The notes beneath the pieces are model-generated. The model worked only from the letters and a program-made list of their open reading frames with translations, was not told the origin of the DNA and searched no databases. A stretch of DNA of 64,000 bases, taken from assembly GCA_038503065.1 (NCBI GenBank), contig JBCAMK010000001.1:3596001-3660000 (forward strand), written 5' to 3'. Made by a program: the position numbers and the translations under genes. Positions 36,383 through 49,562 of the stretch are shown here, piece after piece (the first letter of the stretch is position 1; every line of letters starts with the position of its first letter). The stretch comes from Paragyromitra xinjiangensis (lineage: Eukaryota > Ascomycota > Pezizomycetes > Pezizales > Discinaceae).

Positions 36383-37170
36383 CTACATTGGTTTCTTCTC
36401 CTCTCCAGCGCCAGCCGCCAGCATAGGCACTGCTTTGGGTGTGATAAACCTCGCGGCGAAAGCCGCAAAGAAATATGCCACGAGTCCCGAAAGTAGTGTC
36501 ACCATCTGCCCAACAGCAAAACTCCACACCTGAATTGACACACTGCCGATAGGCGCTTTCGGGAACGACAACCCCCACTCAACATACCCAGGGACCCATC
36601 CCTCCGGAATCCAGAACACAGCCTCCCGAGTGTACCAGAATTGGATGAAGACGCGAAGACCGGAAGTTAACATCCACCGTAAAACTCTAGTTTTCGAATC
36701 GAACTGCAGGCGGGCGGAAGAGATGAAAGCAGCTGCCCGAAAAGAACACAATCAGCAACCCAGTCATCAATAAATAGAAAAGGGAAGCCATCTAGGAGGG
36801 AACATACTCAATTTTTCCAAATCTGCAAGCTTCTTGTCGAGATTCCTCCGCAATTTTGCCCATTTAGCGAACTCATCCTGAGAGCTCGTATCCCGGAGCT
36901 GTGTGCGGAGCGTCACGATCTCGCGCTGGAGGGCTTTTTGAGATGCGACATCGATTCTGCTCGAGCTTATTGGGAGGGCGTTGTAAAGCGACCATAACTG
37001 GAGAGACCCGCAGAAAACCGGTTAGCTAGACACGCACTGAAGATGCATAAGAACAGCGAGTAAGGAGGAAGGGGGTAGCAAACCAGGCTATTAACTTGCT
37101 GAGCACCGATTGTGTTGACGATATGCGTTATGACCGTCAAGACGACGACAAGGACCAGAAGCGAAACCAT
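36383..37170 (-). CDS. GET1: GET complex subunit Get1 (tail-anchored protein insertase)
   Basis: Three exons: 37170-37084, 36997-36808 and 36732-36383; introns 86 and 75 nt; 208 residues, typical of fungal Get1/WRB. First membrane helix MVSLLVLVVVLTVITHIV, then the cytosolic coiled coil with LRTQLRDTSSQDEFAKWAKL and RRNLDKKLADLEKL (about 50-92) that contacts the Get3 ATPase, then RWMLTSGLRVFIQFWYTREA, GWVPGYVEWGLSFPKAPIGS and a second pair of helices (VWSFAVGQMVTLLSGLVAYF). With Get2 it forms the ER receptor that inserts tail-anchored proteins. The spliced junction LEKLTAFISSARLQF is family-like. Confidence 0.95.
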
Positions 37171-37876
37171 TACTTTACATGCAGCACGCTGTTTATGAGA
37201 GGAGGAAGGAAGGGGAAGAGTCGGGAGGTTGAAGCAATATGTTGGTTGGGCTATTGGGATAATTTTGAGGTTGATCTGTCCCGTCTCAGCTTGGGACGTG
37301 GCAACGCTTTAATCTGGCCTAGTGCCATGGGCAGAGCCGCATGTTCGGTACCGAGCGATAAGTCATGATGCTATTAATTTCCACCCCATCTGTATACCGT
37401 AACAACCAAAAAAAGCCCTCAGAAGTATGGTAGGGGCGGGAGTTCAGACCGGTGGGATTATGACAAGTCCCACAGCAGATGCATCCGAAGCCTTAACAGA
37501 CCTGTCCTTTGCTTATACTCTACTTACCATAGCTACATGTAGCCTCACCAATTAGGCCATCCACCTTTAAAAAAACCGTGTATATACGTTTTTGGGCTAG
37601 GTGGCAATACCTACATGTACATGTATGTTCGATACTCCGACCCTCACCAGAAATCTTTTGGCAATCAGAAAACCGAGTGACATACTATGACAATATTTCA
37701 AGATCGAATAAAAAAACAAAACGAGCAGGAGACATCACACAATCAAACACTCTTGTATTTTGATTAATCCACCGTAGGGTGTGCGTAGTTTCTACTCGAG
37801 ATAAAACTCTATTTTAATTAACCAACCTTATATCATCACCCGTCATAGCCCAAAGTGGCTGGATACGTGTATAAAT

Positions 37877-37901
37877 TACTACTACTACTACTACTACTAC
37901 A
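37877..37901. repeat. (ACT)n microsatellite
   Basis: About eight perfect ACT units, the complement type of the TAG tract at 52494-52523. Confidence 0.95.
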
Positions 37902-40900
37902 CTTATATCATCACAATTTCTCACTCATATCCCACTCTGAATATCAACAATCACGATAGAACATTTAATATGCTCTGGAGCCGGGCCGATTAAGACAATA
38001 AAACATCCGTAAATGATCGATATGATCAGCGAATTTTTGACACGAATATTCGATTGAAATTATTCAGAAGTTTCTCACTAGCTAAATCTAAGGCTCCGAC
38101 ACCTAGTGTTACAGGAACCAGAGCTTAGCGTTTGAGCGCCAGCCCCTAGAGTTTAGTAGTCTGAACGGTAGACCAACCAGTAGTGCTTATATGCTTTTCT
38201 CTCTTTTAACTTGGCGATGCGTGCACGAGAAAATATCAGAATATAAACCCATGGCAGGTGATATCACCACCTGACATATAACAGCCTCGGGATTAACCCC
38301 AAGCTACTAATTAGTGCGAGTATAAACCCCCCCTCCCTTCAACTTCTTATTTCTTCTCGCACCCTTCTCCCCCTTCCGTCTAAACCCAGCTCACAATCTG
38401 CTTTTCTATTCCTATGAACCCTTGTCTCATCATGATAAGCCGTGTCGACATTCTCAAACTGCTGCTTCTAGTTAGAATGGCAGAATCCTCCTAGTAACTT
38501 CAATCATAAACACGAGACGAAACGTCGCACGAGTTCTCGAGTATAGCGAGACAAACAACCAAGGTACCCATAGCACAAACAGCCCACATACTAGGTTTAT
38601 CGCACCTAGGTGCCATTATAAGAAGGACAAGTGATTCAGCCCATGAAAGTTGGTAGACCATGAGTGATCACTCGTGACCCATCAAAATGGTATGTTATCG
38701 ACTTTAGAAGGAAAACCGTAGCGCAAAAAGCGAGAAATTTAGTTAGAGCTGTGATTTTAATCTAGAGTCCACTTTTCCTTAATTAACAGATATAGAACAC
38801 TTCTATGCATCCTCTCTTTCCCAGAATAGTTTTCCTTTACCTCCCTACATGTAGTTTAGAATGACCAGGAACTTCTCCATAGAATCCTACTACGTTTTTA
38901 CGGGAAGGGAATGAAAATTTCCGTTCAAATATTTGCATACGCGCGCAAGCTTAACTTAAGACCGAAAACAGCCACCTATTCAATTATGATAGCTTGTTAT
39001 CTAGTTATTTCTAAGCCTTTCTTTGTCTAACCGCATTCATTGCCCAACAGCACTCTGTTAGCTTCTTCCTCCCCTGCATGATGTCTCGCCTTCCATATAT
39101 CAAGGGTAGTAATTACCCATTGACCTCTTCTCCATCATGGCCAAGACCGCTCACGTAATGTCTCGCAACTCTTCGTTTCCGGAAGCCCTCTCTCCCGAAG
39201 CCTTATGTTTCAATCTAAATATCCACCCACCAATTTAGGTGCTTCAATGGCCCCTATCACTAGCTACCGGCTTGTCATTTGGGTCCGATCCAGTCACAAG
39301 AGTTACCTAACTAGTATATCCGGTGTGATCCGAGCTGAAAATCAGGCTGACTTATAGAAAACCATATAGGTATGGCCTAGGTAACTCATAAAGATTCTTC
39401 GTGAATGTCGCTTAATAAAGACATGCGGGGGCCCATGCTAGTAGCTCTGGCTGATCAACATCCCGTGTCTTGCACGACCCATCAACCGCTTGCTTGGGCC
39501 CTCTTCACTCCCACCGCTCCTAAATGTCACGCCAGCTGACTCGTGCCGGCGCAGTCGTTGTGGGGATGCATGCTTAACTTGTGTGGTGTCTCCTTATCGG
39601 CTGGAAGGGGTTTTTTCCGAAGGAAATTGAACTATAGTCAATCAACCTTAGTACAATGCGTTTCAAGGATCGTTAGCAGTCTAATTTTTCCTGATGTAGT
39701 GACTTCTGCGAATACTAACTCGTATGAATAATCCTGCGCGACAAGCGTATCAAAATTTCGCTGGTTTAGCTCTTTTGTGGACGACTATCGAGTGATGACT
39801 CATGAGGAGGATAATTTTTGGGGTATATAGTCATAATGACATCAAGATGCGTCTTTATTATTTAGGATTTTTCCTAATCCACCCCACCCCGGATGTGGGC
39901 AATTGTAACTTCTAGTTTTTCTCTTGTGGACCTTTTATTGCCCGTGACCCCAGAATAACTCCTTACTATCTCGTTAGACAGCCCCTCGCAAGGAACAGCC
40001 CGAGCCAAAGAACGTGATTTTAAGGTATTTGGTCTTTCTGGGTAAAAAGCAAACCCAGAGGAGGAGAGAGGGGATCTCTTAATAAATTCCGAAGATGTTC
40101 ATGGCGGCTACTAGTTTGGCAAGATTTGAAATGCTTCGAACCTTGTTTACCACTTGAGTTGGCAAGACTTACGAACAAACGCAATATCAATGAAAACTAC
40201 TTTTCATTGGAATAGAATAACCCCCACAGATATTACGCTGTAATTAGTGGTCCTGGCATAAATGAAGGTCCCTGTCGAGATTAGCGTTACCAACAATAGG
40301 AATAAGCAGCCATAAGAGGTATTAGCTCTTAACGGGAATCTGCAATGACGATCCTGAGTGATATGAGAATTTCACGGGGTGTTTCTTAGGCTATCGCGTG
40401 TCCTGTTTATTTCTTCCAGTTCAAGTCAAAGAGAGCACGTGTTGATAGATGACATGTTGCCACGAAGACGTTCGGCTGGATTGGATAGAGGTCCATATGC
40501 CGAAAGGTCATCTCGCATAGCTATTATTGCCTCTTCTCAGCGTGCACGTGCACGTGCGCAGTTTCCGGGTTTTCCCGCGGTTCATAACAACTCCACCACG
40601 TTCACCACTCTCACGTGAACGCGCGAGGAGGGGAACCTGTGTATGAAAGCGAAGACGATTCTTCGTAAAAACCCCTCAACTTGTTCATATTCTGTTGGCT
40701 TTTGCCCCACTCAGGATAGTACTTATGACCGGTATTATGGAGTACAATTGCCCCTGAGGCAATTGGTCTGGTTGGTATTGATACTCGGGCCAGTTACGGC
40801 GACAGTATCTGGCGCTGCGGGGTAGCCACTAGCCTGTTCAACGGCTGGAAGATATGTACTCTCGCCTTTTCCCGCGGGCAGAAAAAAACAAGGAAGTACC

Positions 40901-43900
40901 CCTCTCTCTGCAAGAGAGGGATATAATATAAGGAGAAAACGGAACAGAAGCGAGTGATTGGTTGTGACTCCGATGTACCGAATCCTAATTTTTCATAGTT
41001 ATGAATTCTAGAGACCTGAGAGATGCTGATAAATATGAAAGATTGGATTTGTCGCATTGGTCCTGATTTAAAGCCGTCCTGGTATGTTGATTGGCTCCGT
41101 GAGCGTGGGATGCCACCAATCGGAAAATCTACTTGATTGGTTGCAGTCAGGCTAGAAAAAAACTCCATTAATACCTCCGGGCGGTCGTGTTTCGAATGTA
41201 TAGGCGCAGAGATGGATAACTGTCATTGCTGAGGGGAAAGTCGCCAAAGGGTACCTTCGCTAGTCAAAAGCCGTTGATAACAAGATCAATCCTATCTGCC
41301 TATTCTTGGGCTCACGTTAACAGATCGCGAGAACGGTTGGAGATCCAGGCACGCGATCTTTTCCTTCCTTAGCGTCAATGAGGTATAGATTTTCGCTCCA
41401 TTGCAAGATCTGTCTTCTCGAAAAAAGAAAGAAAAACATATGTTTTAAGCGCCCTGGTATATCTATTGAAGGGTACCTTTCCTTGCTAGCGGTTGTTCTC
41501 GCCACGTAAAATCTCGATGTCTCGGTAAGACAGGATCTTACTGAGAAGAAAGGATTTCAAGGAAAATACCCAAGTCACTGAATATTGCCCAGGACAGCTG
41601 TCGTCGGCGAGCAAAAAAAGTCATCGTGTTCGCGAATCGTTGACTTTTCGCTGTGCATAATCGCATCGTTCTGGTCGGTGGATCATCCATCGATCTCGTG
41701 AAAGATGCAATGAAATTATTGGCATACCACAAAACTCGAGCTCTCCCTGCGTTCAACACGCGATTGACACACATAGCCCAGTTACTGAAAATAAATTTTC
41801 TGCGTAACAAACCAACATTGGCTACCCCAAAAGTCACACTTATCAGTCATATTTATTTGATTCGTGAGGGTAATTCGTATGGGAAAAATACCCTGCAATC
41901 AAAGCTTTCGCTGTAAATTTCTGGTAGCCAATGCTGTGTAATAACCAATAGGAATTTCAAAGCATCAAATTACTTACTTTAATCATGCTCGCTCGCTCTG
42001 GCTTTGCCACGCACTGATTATATTAGTGGCAAACGCTGAATGACTGTCTTCCAGCCTATTGTCAGTGGTAAGATGCACAGAGCACGACATCTTTTTCCCT
42101 CTGGTGGCTCTGATGGCTAGCCGGCGATTTTTTTTGCTCTTCAACCACCATTTCTTAGATTTTTATTATTTAGGCGCTGATCGGTTCGTCCTGAGAAGTC
42201 GGGCATTGACATGTGCTACGATCAGGGCAAATTTTTGCTGTGGATTCGTCGTCCTCACTCGCGTAATGTTAGACATCCTGCGTCGTAAGGCCTAACCCCT
42301 CAGGGAAAGGGAAAGAGTCCGTTCTCCATATAGTTTCTGCTGCAGTGCAAACTGTTCGATGGTGCGCGACAGATGAGGCCAAAGATGAAGGGATACATGC
42401 CTCTTCGTCCTGATGATTTGATCATCGTTTCGTTTCGTTTAGGATAGAAGTGAGCGATCCTATTTGTTGGTAAGGCATGTCAGCCATGATAAAGCTGCAA
42501 TTAAGATATTCGTTTGCGAGCAATAGTCCAAAATACAGGGAAAAGGAAGAGGCGATCTTGTCTTAGTATGCTTATTTAATAGATTTCTACCTGTAGCAAA
42601 CCATAATAATTTTTTTCATCCTCCAGTGTACCCAAACACATGTGAATACGGATCAGGCTTCATCAAAATCGCATCGAGAGATCTATGCACGGACCAACCA
42701 GCTGGATTGATTCTAGAACCACGCTAACGTACGGCAGTTCGCATGGGCGACCTCCCCTACCATTCTGGAAGAGCCCAATAGAAACGTGGTAACCCCAGGC
42801 CGCCGACGAACCATGGGTCTGGTCGGATTGTCGGTCCTCTTTTCCCCGTCCGCAGAGCCTCTCGGGGAGTTTTCTGTCATCAGCTCTGGTCGGAACAGCA
42901 ATAGATAATTCTCAGCAAATTGGGCCTGGCCTCAGCCAAAAAGCTCATCTGCACAGTTGAAAATCTCTGCGATGCCATGCTGCCGTTGCTGTGCCTTGGG
43001 GTGAGGTGAGTGGTGCATTTAACCTATTTGTCGTTGTCGCTGCTGAGCTGTACGCAGGTCCCTATATCTGCTGTAACTTATGAGATGCGCTGAGCTATTC
43101 TTACGAGTGTGATGCACAATTATGGCGCCAAGTATGAGCTTGGTAACACCTGCACGTCTCTTTAAAGACAATATTTCGTTGCTTTCGGCTGATCTCTGCC
43201 GGTTCTCATTCGAGTAAGTCGATCCCCTGCATTCTGGTTCCTCACCTGTGTTCAGGGTGTTCAGTGTTCAGGGCTCGTATCAAGGTCACCCATTCTACTG
43301 ATCTAGATACATGTATGAGTGTGGTAGCAATTGCGCCGAGGAATAAAATTACAAAGTACTGATGCGTGCAAGAATGTGAGAGTATATGTAATTAAAAAAA
43401 TTCCAGATACTATATTTTATTGTACTGCACATGACCCAGTGATTTCAAGGTTCAACTTGAAGGGTCTGCAATGATACGATCTACACCAAATTGCTGATCT
43501 TCTATCACTAACATGTGCAAGTGACCAAAAAGTCTCGGACTGGGAGTGGACCTGGGCATCGCCGCTATCCTGTAATACCTTCCTCCGCGTGTGAATTCTA
43601 GAAGGGACACAGAAGCTCTTAGCCGATAACCGGTAACCATTTCTGCCGTGCTTTGTCTCTACACTATAGACAAGTTAACCGCCTAATAACCGGCAGTTTC
43701 ATAGTGTCACCTCTTAGCGCGGTGCCAATCCCAGGATAAGCATAACATCTAACCTAATCACAGGTTAAAAGATGTTAGGTGGGGACTCTCAAAACGATTC
43801 GATACTTTTGGCTTAGCTCCATAATCTATGAGGATTCTCGCATAAGATTGTACTCACGGATTAACACGGTAGCTTCGTCAGTAGGCGGTCGGTGGGTACT

Positions 43901-44351
43901 TGGGAGGTATCGGCAGTCTCCAAGTTGTCACGGAACCCGTTGCTCACGTGGACTCAGGCTCGAGTAAACATCTCTGGCACAGAAAATAGAACGCGCATCA
44001 GCGCCACGTTTCCCGAAGACCGAAAAAGTGGGAACGCCCAGCCAAAGCTTCCCCTGCACACCGCTGAGTAAGCTGGGCAACATGCTTGAATGTTTCAAGC
44101 GAAGCCAAACCAGAATGGCGGGTGTTTGAGGTTCTAGGAAGTACCAACTTGTGGAGCAGCCGGACCCAGAAATGGCAAGTAATGAAGCCCGAAAGGTTCA
44201 CGGCAGAAAAAAATTGACAGCTTTTTGGGGTTGTTTACAGGGCGAAGGCAGAAACTTTGCGGCAGCGGATAGCGTGATGCTCACGCAACACGTGTCTCGA
44301 ATCTTGAATTCTAACATAAATGGGGGTCCCATAAATGATCTGCTAAATCTA

Positions 44352-44783
44352 ACGTATTTGACTGGGTTGTGGGTCAGACGGGGTCGCATGGCAACGGGCT
44401 AAAATTGTCAAATTCTCAGGAATCACCAACTCAAACATAACATCAAAAACTCTTAGTTTAGTACATTATCTTTAAGCTCTTTGTGCAGAGTCTTCTGGCA
44501 TTTTCATGGAGAGATTTTCTCCAAAACTCACAAAGTTGTGAATGGGGTCCACAATTCCTTACAGATTCTCACATAGCAACCACTGGTTACAATACTAACC
44601 CCACCAAAATTTGAGTTAATCAGTTGTAGTTTTCTTTGGAGGGTGTCTCGGTCATAATTGGTTTTATCTAGGTGTTGTGAATCTTGTGATTTGATTTTTG
44701 AGCAGTTTTTGTAGCGGTCAATGTTGCGAAAATTTGATGTGGTTTTGACCGACCCGTCTGACCCAGAACCCCGTCAAATACGT
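44352..44783. mobile_element. 432-bp element with ~35-bp terminal inverted repeats
   Basis: Left ACGTATTTGACTGGGTTGTG then GGTCAGACGGGGTCG; the reverse complement of the right end reads ACGTATTTGACGGGGTTCTG then GGTCAGACGGGTCGG, so the ends match over about 35 nt with two substitutions and a one-base shift. Left flank TA, right flank TG, so a TA target duplication is possible but imperfect. The interior has no coding frame. Probably a non-autonomous DNA transposon relic. Confidence 0.7.
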
Positions 44784-45172
44784 TGACCGTTTCGTCCGTC
44801 TAGACGCTGTACAGCTTTGACGACTGCAAGCGGCAGCAGGCACAAGGCACGGGCAAAACACTACATTGAACCCAAAAATTCGCACAATTTTTAACCTAAA
44901 CCCAGAACCATAACATAATGTATGTATGTTCTATCCACGACAAAGGGATCCTAGTGGTCGATGGTTATGTGCGGAACTCTGTTGCGGATAGAAAGTCCAA
45001 AAGAGGGCTTGAACCACGCCCGCCTAGCCGCACAAAGGAAAAGTGTCTGTATCGGCCACCGGTAAATGCATTGCTCAAGGTATAAAGTATCGATCTTCTA
45101 TGATCGGTTCACGCTTCCTAGGGAAAGGCTCTCTCGGTCTAAATGTATGGTGACATCTGAAGGCACATAATA

Positions 45173-45278
45173 GAGACTTTGCGCTTTCGAGCCAGCCCTG
45201 GTTTTTAACCAATCAGAAGCTGATCGGCACCAATCAAATTGCTAGAAATCGGGGCTGAATCTGTTTGCGCAAAGTCTC
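45173..45278. mobile_element. 106-bp TA-flanked MITE
   Basis: Perfect 12-bp termini GAGACTTTGCGC / GCGCAAAGTCTC, each bordered by TA (45171-45172 and 45279-45280). Inside the termini, CAGCCC-rich segments continue the inverted repeat imperfectly, mostly through transitions. No coding capacity. Confidence 0.8.
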
Positions 45279-47161
45279 TAATGTGTCAAGAAAGCCAGGT
45301 GTGGAGAGATCGTAGCGTAGCAATAGGTAAGGGTTACAAGGGCTCCGGGTATCTGCATCGGAACATAGAATGCTTGTCTGGTTGACAGTAGTCTACCGAT
45401 ACTCCGAGAAACGCCGGAAATGAGGGTACGTATCATATAGACATGGTTCAACGATTCCGGTTGGTGGGAAGGTATATGGGACTGGGGAACGAAACCTATG
45501 CAGAACAGCTACATCAGACAGCATATGTACTTTACCTAGAGTAGGAGGGTTATGCTGGTCGGGAATAAGGCACATCATGCATACTTATGTGCTCTCAGGT
45601 AGAGTACCAAATACCTACTTACAGGGTATGGGACAGCTGCAGTATTATTGAGCGTATAAGTACATACAACACGTTATGGGACTTTTGGGGGCGTCCATAC
45701 TCGCATAAAGCATCGTAGTGGCAAGCAAGGTGGATCCGTGTTGATAATTGATTGTGGCGATAATGGAAAGTAGGTATGTGATAGTATCGTATCATAAGCT
45801 GGAGGGGGGGCGAAAAGACGGGCGGAGGCGGGCGCGGGGACGAGGTACTTACGGTTTCAAAGTTGATATTCGTATCCAGCGGCGTCGAGAAAATCTCATG
45901 ACGAGGTGGAGTTGTTTTCTGTATCTTCTCTGTAAAAAATGAAATAAATAGAATGTACAAAGCACGATGACGAAGAATATCAATAGCCGTATCAGTTCAT
46001 GAAAAGCAAACAGCTTTGAGGCGGAAGAAAAAAAAATGCAGGGCGCGTGGGCGAGCAAGCTGATGTGCTTTGCTTATTCGGCGCTCGGTGAGAAGAAGCC
46101 ATTAGAGTTATGGCAGGACAAAGTAGACCACCATCTGATGCAAGACAAACGGTGAACGTAACGTTTTCGGTGCCAGTTGAAGGAGCGGTGGATCTGGGCA
46201 GGCATGCGTTTTCGGTGCGATGTGGTGCTAAGGTGAAGTCATGCCTGGACAGCAAGGACTCGCAGAAGTATGATAGAGGGGTTGGTGGTAGTAGTGTTGA
46301 TATGGCGACAGGTTGTGGCGAAACCAATTGTTCGTGAGTCTCAGCAAACGAACCGCTTTAGCATCGTCTTACCCCTCCTCCTTCTCCCTCACCATTTCTG
46401 TTCGCTCGATGAGGTTTCCCCACTCCTCGTCGCGCCGGTGCTGTCGGCTGGCGGGGGAGGGGGATACATATGTAACTGATTGTTGTCGTGAGCGACTTGC
46501 ATCTCCAGTCTCGCGAACTATACCTGGTAGTTTACTGCTTCTCGCGCAAAACCCCGACATACTCTAGAGTATATGCACGGTTGCTTCCGTGCGGGATTGT
46601 GAAATTTTTCTTTTGGTGCGTTGTCCGCCCACTAATTAGTTCCCACGTACCCAGCTTTGGCGGAAATCATCATCACGCCGTTTAGATATCCTGTACCGGG
46701 GCGAACAATTCGCGTAATCGGCTGGTGGGGTTCTTATCACTTTTTTATTTTTTATTTCGCCTGCTACCTTGAGTTTTAATAGATCTTTTTACGCTCAGAG
46801 TTGTGATTGGGGGTTTAGAATCTGGACAAACAAGCAGCGGCGGCAGTGGAGGAGCTCGGTGGATCCGGAGAAAGGCCGCCTCCATGCTTTCTCTTTCTCC
46901 GTCTTCCAATCCGGCCGGAGAGCTGAGTGTTGTTTATGCGGCGCCAATCCGCAACTCGGAGACAGCATGAGCAGGTAGGAGCAGCAGCAGCAACGGTGGA
47001 TAGAGGGCAAAGCGCAATGTATTGTAATATTTCAAATGGGAACAATTCTTCCTTATTAATTTTTGCCTTTCTGACCTGCCCGCGGGGGTCGGCGGGTCTC
47101 AAAGCTTCCTTCAGACTGGAAGCCAAAAAAGCCCAGACGCCCCCAATTAGTCCCAGACATC

Positions 47162-47193
47162 CACCCACACCCACACCCACACCCACACCCACG
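47162..47193. repeat. (CACACC)n hexanucleotide tract
   Basis: Five near-perfect units on the plus strand, about 500 nt before Sok1. Not telomeric (telomere repeats of filamentous ascomycetes are TTAGGG). Confidence 0.9.
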
Positions 47194-47505
47194 CCTGTAG
47201 GTCTCGCATCTCCCCTAGACATAGCAAGCACTATACTATGGGTTCCAGCTAGGTAGGGCAAGGAAGAAAAAGGAAAAAGGAAAAAAAGGGTCTGGGATAG
47301 TGGATGGCTATCAAAGTTTCCAGTCCTCCCCCATGCTCACGGCACTCCCTTACCAAAGTTCCACCTTGCCGATTGCTGCAGGTCCCTTTATTTAAAATGA
47401 AGTCGTCCCCCTCCCCTCGCCCGACTTGTCCCCCATATTCTCAGTCAGATCATCTTGCCTCGGCTTCTCGACAGCTTCCTGAAATTGCCTGACTCTCGAC
47501 ATTGG

Positions 47506-47529
47506 TATATATATATATATATATATATA
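47506..47529. repeat. (TA)n tract in the Sok1 upstream region
   Basis: About twelve TA dinucleotides 154-177 nt before the ATG. It could serve as the TATA-like element of the promoter. Confidence 0.85.
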
Positions 47530-47682
47530 CGCACAAGAGCAAGCTGACCCAGCTCTCCAGCTCTCCAGCTATTCCAGCATTCCAACATATCGAATTGTTA
47601 CTCTGGTTTCATTGTATTTAATATTCAGACGAGAGCAACATTCCATACAAATATCTACACTACACCCCTTTAGCAGTTTATA

Positions 47683-49562
47683 ATGGATTCCAGTCCTGGC
47701 CCTCACCATAGCCATAGCCATGGTCAGCCTTTCCATATGCAGACATCAGACGGAGACTACGACACAACCACGTCAGCGCCTCAAAGCATAGAAATCCCTG
47801 ATCCAAGCTCTCATGGTGTGAGCTCCGAAGTCTCGACACCTGGGTATGAATACCAGTCTTCTCCAAATGCCCCAGCGAAACGTTCAAACGAGTCAGCTCC
47901 TCCAGCAGAAGAAGGCATGTATCCGTTTCCTAAGCGGTTGCGGGTGGAGGATGCAGGCCCGTGCACCGACCCTTCCCACAACCTGTTACCAACATCGCCC
48001 TCGCCATCAGAGCCATCGACAGCTCCAGATTCAGATGTTGAGAGATCATCAAGGCATAGATCTAAACCTCAGGGAAACAAGCAGCCTTTCAGGTCACGAT
48101 CTCTCCCTCCCAATCTCCGCCGTAAAAGACGACCAGTGGAGAACTTGCACCAGCATATCCCTCCCGTCACCTTGAGCACCTTGAGGGAGCTTGACCTACA
48201 TGAAATTTATCGTAATCCTAAGCTCCGACATGACGTTGTGTTTGATTCCCAGCTTCATTTCAGACCTAATCTTGATGGAACCCGAGGAAGGAGGAAGAAG
48301 GAGATGGCGGACATGTATTGGCAAATGGTGTTGCATGAGTGTGAAGTTCTTTTGGGACCTTCCCGATTGAAGCGAAACAGTTTACTGGCGCCCATTCCCA
48401 TGAAGCTGCCGATTCTCTTCTCCACCATGCGCGACATTCTTCTTACTTTGGTACCTAAAACCGACAGGATGGACGTTGACGCTATTCTGGATCCTCCTCT
48501 GCTCATGCAGCAGCTCAAGCACAATGTTTTGGACTTTAAGGGGCTTTCGCTTTGGTTAGCTGGTGTTTTGAAGGCTCACTGTGCGCCGATGAGGGATCAA
48601 TGGGTGGAGCAGATGGTCGCGAAGGTAGCTTATGGTGTGGATAACGGAAAGATTTCAGCGCTAGTAGAGGGCCTACAGATGGTCTTCGGAATCCTAGAAG
48701 CGATGAAATTGGTATGTTCTATTTCCATCCTTTAATACTTCTTTTTCTTTGGGCATACATGGTGCTAATTTACTTGTAGGATGTTGCAAACCACCAAATC
48801 CGAACCCTGAGGCCACACCTTATCTCTACCGCCATTAGCTTTGAGCAAGGCTACTTCCAGGAAAGGATAGAGCAAGGCCGATTAGACATGGAAGAGCCCA
48901 AGGAATGGTACAACAAGTCGACTTCAAGCAAGTCTGAAACCACCGACAACCTCACCTCCTTTACTGGCGCCGTTGTTGGTATGGTGACTCCTTCGCAATA
49001 CGCGAAATATCCTGCCACTTTCGTGTTTGACTACGAGCGGCTAGAGAGCCTCCGCGATGATATCCGCGAAGCTACTTGTCTCAAGTTGGCGATTTTGTTT
49101 TTCCGTCAGCTAACCCTTTCGTCCCGACGTGATGTCGACTCCGCCACAACCGACAAGCTACGAACATCCATTCTGGCAATCTTAGGCGAGGAGGATGGCG
49201 TTCATCGCTGGTTACAACATAGCAATGCCGTAGCTCTGCATCTTACACAGGCTGCCAACGAATTTAACGGGTCCACTGGAATTGCTGATGCCTCACTAGT
49301 CAAAATGGCAGAGAACTGGTTTGCTAAGCATCTTCAAACAAACTCTCCCATCTACACCCGAGTGGAGAAAGGCATCACTGAGGAATTAACCGGGATGATT
49401 TTAAAGGTCATGAAGGGATGGCAGTCGTTGTCTACTTTTTCTATTATGTCAACAGTGGACGTGACGGGTTCATCTATGGAGTTGGCGTCAATAGCTCAGA
49501 GGGCTTCACACATCACCTTCATGCACTGGCAAATTTTTGGAAAGATGTATCTGGCGTCCTAA
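47683..49562 (+). CDS. SOK1: Tcp11-domain protein, Sok1 homologue
   Basis: Two exons: 47683-48711 and 48780-49562; intron 48712-48779 (GTATGT...TTGTAG), phase 0; 603 residues. The N-terminal 150 residues are Ser/Pro/His-rich and disordered. Then the Tcp11 domain opening LRELDLHEIYRNPKLRHDVV (about 167-186), MYWQMVLHECEVLL, LVPKTDRMDVDAILDPPLLM, and after the intron ISTAISFEQGYFQERIEQGR. It ends AQRASHITFMHWQIFGKMY, the usual C-terminal block. In yeast, extra Sok1 suppresses loss of PKA; in mammals TCP11 acts in cAMP signalling during sperm capacitation. A signalling role here is inferred from the family. Confidence 0.94.

Larger units (their letters stand above)
37171..47682. other. 10.5-kb gene-free block
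   Basis: No frame in any phase has domain character, and no chained exons were found. Contents: an ACT microsatellite (37877-37901), a 432-bp inverted-repeat element (44352-44783), a 106-bp TA-flanked element (45173-45278), a CACACC tract (47162-47193), five TACATGTA copies (37534, 37612, 37618, 38846, 43308), and a CT-rich Sok1 upstream region with a TA microsatellite (47506-47529). Candidate tRNA-like patches do not fold properly. It may contain decayed transposons below recognition or long non-coding transcripts. Confidence 0.6.

Noticed and set aside
44990..45070. tRNA-like patch on the minus strand (GGTTCAAGCCC resembling a B box)
   Set aside because: The T-stem does not pair (two of five mismatched), the A-box is poor and there is no acceptor stem.
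45992..46337. Overlapping frames on both strands (111 and 75 residues)
   Set aside because: Mutual shadows of an unstructured GC-richer patch; neither has domain character.
47164..47191. Interstitial telomere repeat
   Set aside because: The unit is CACACC, not CCCTAA/TTAGGG.
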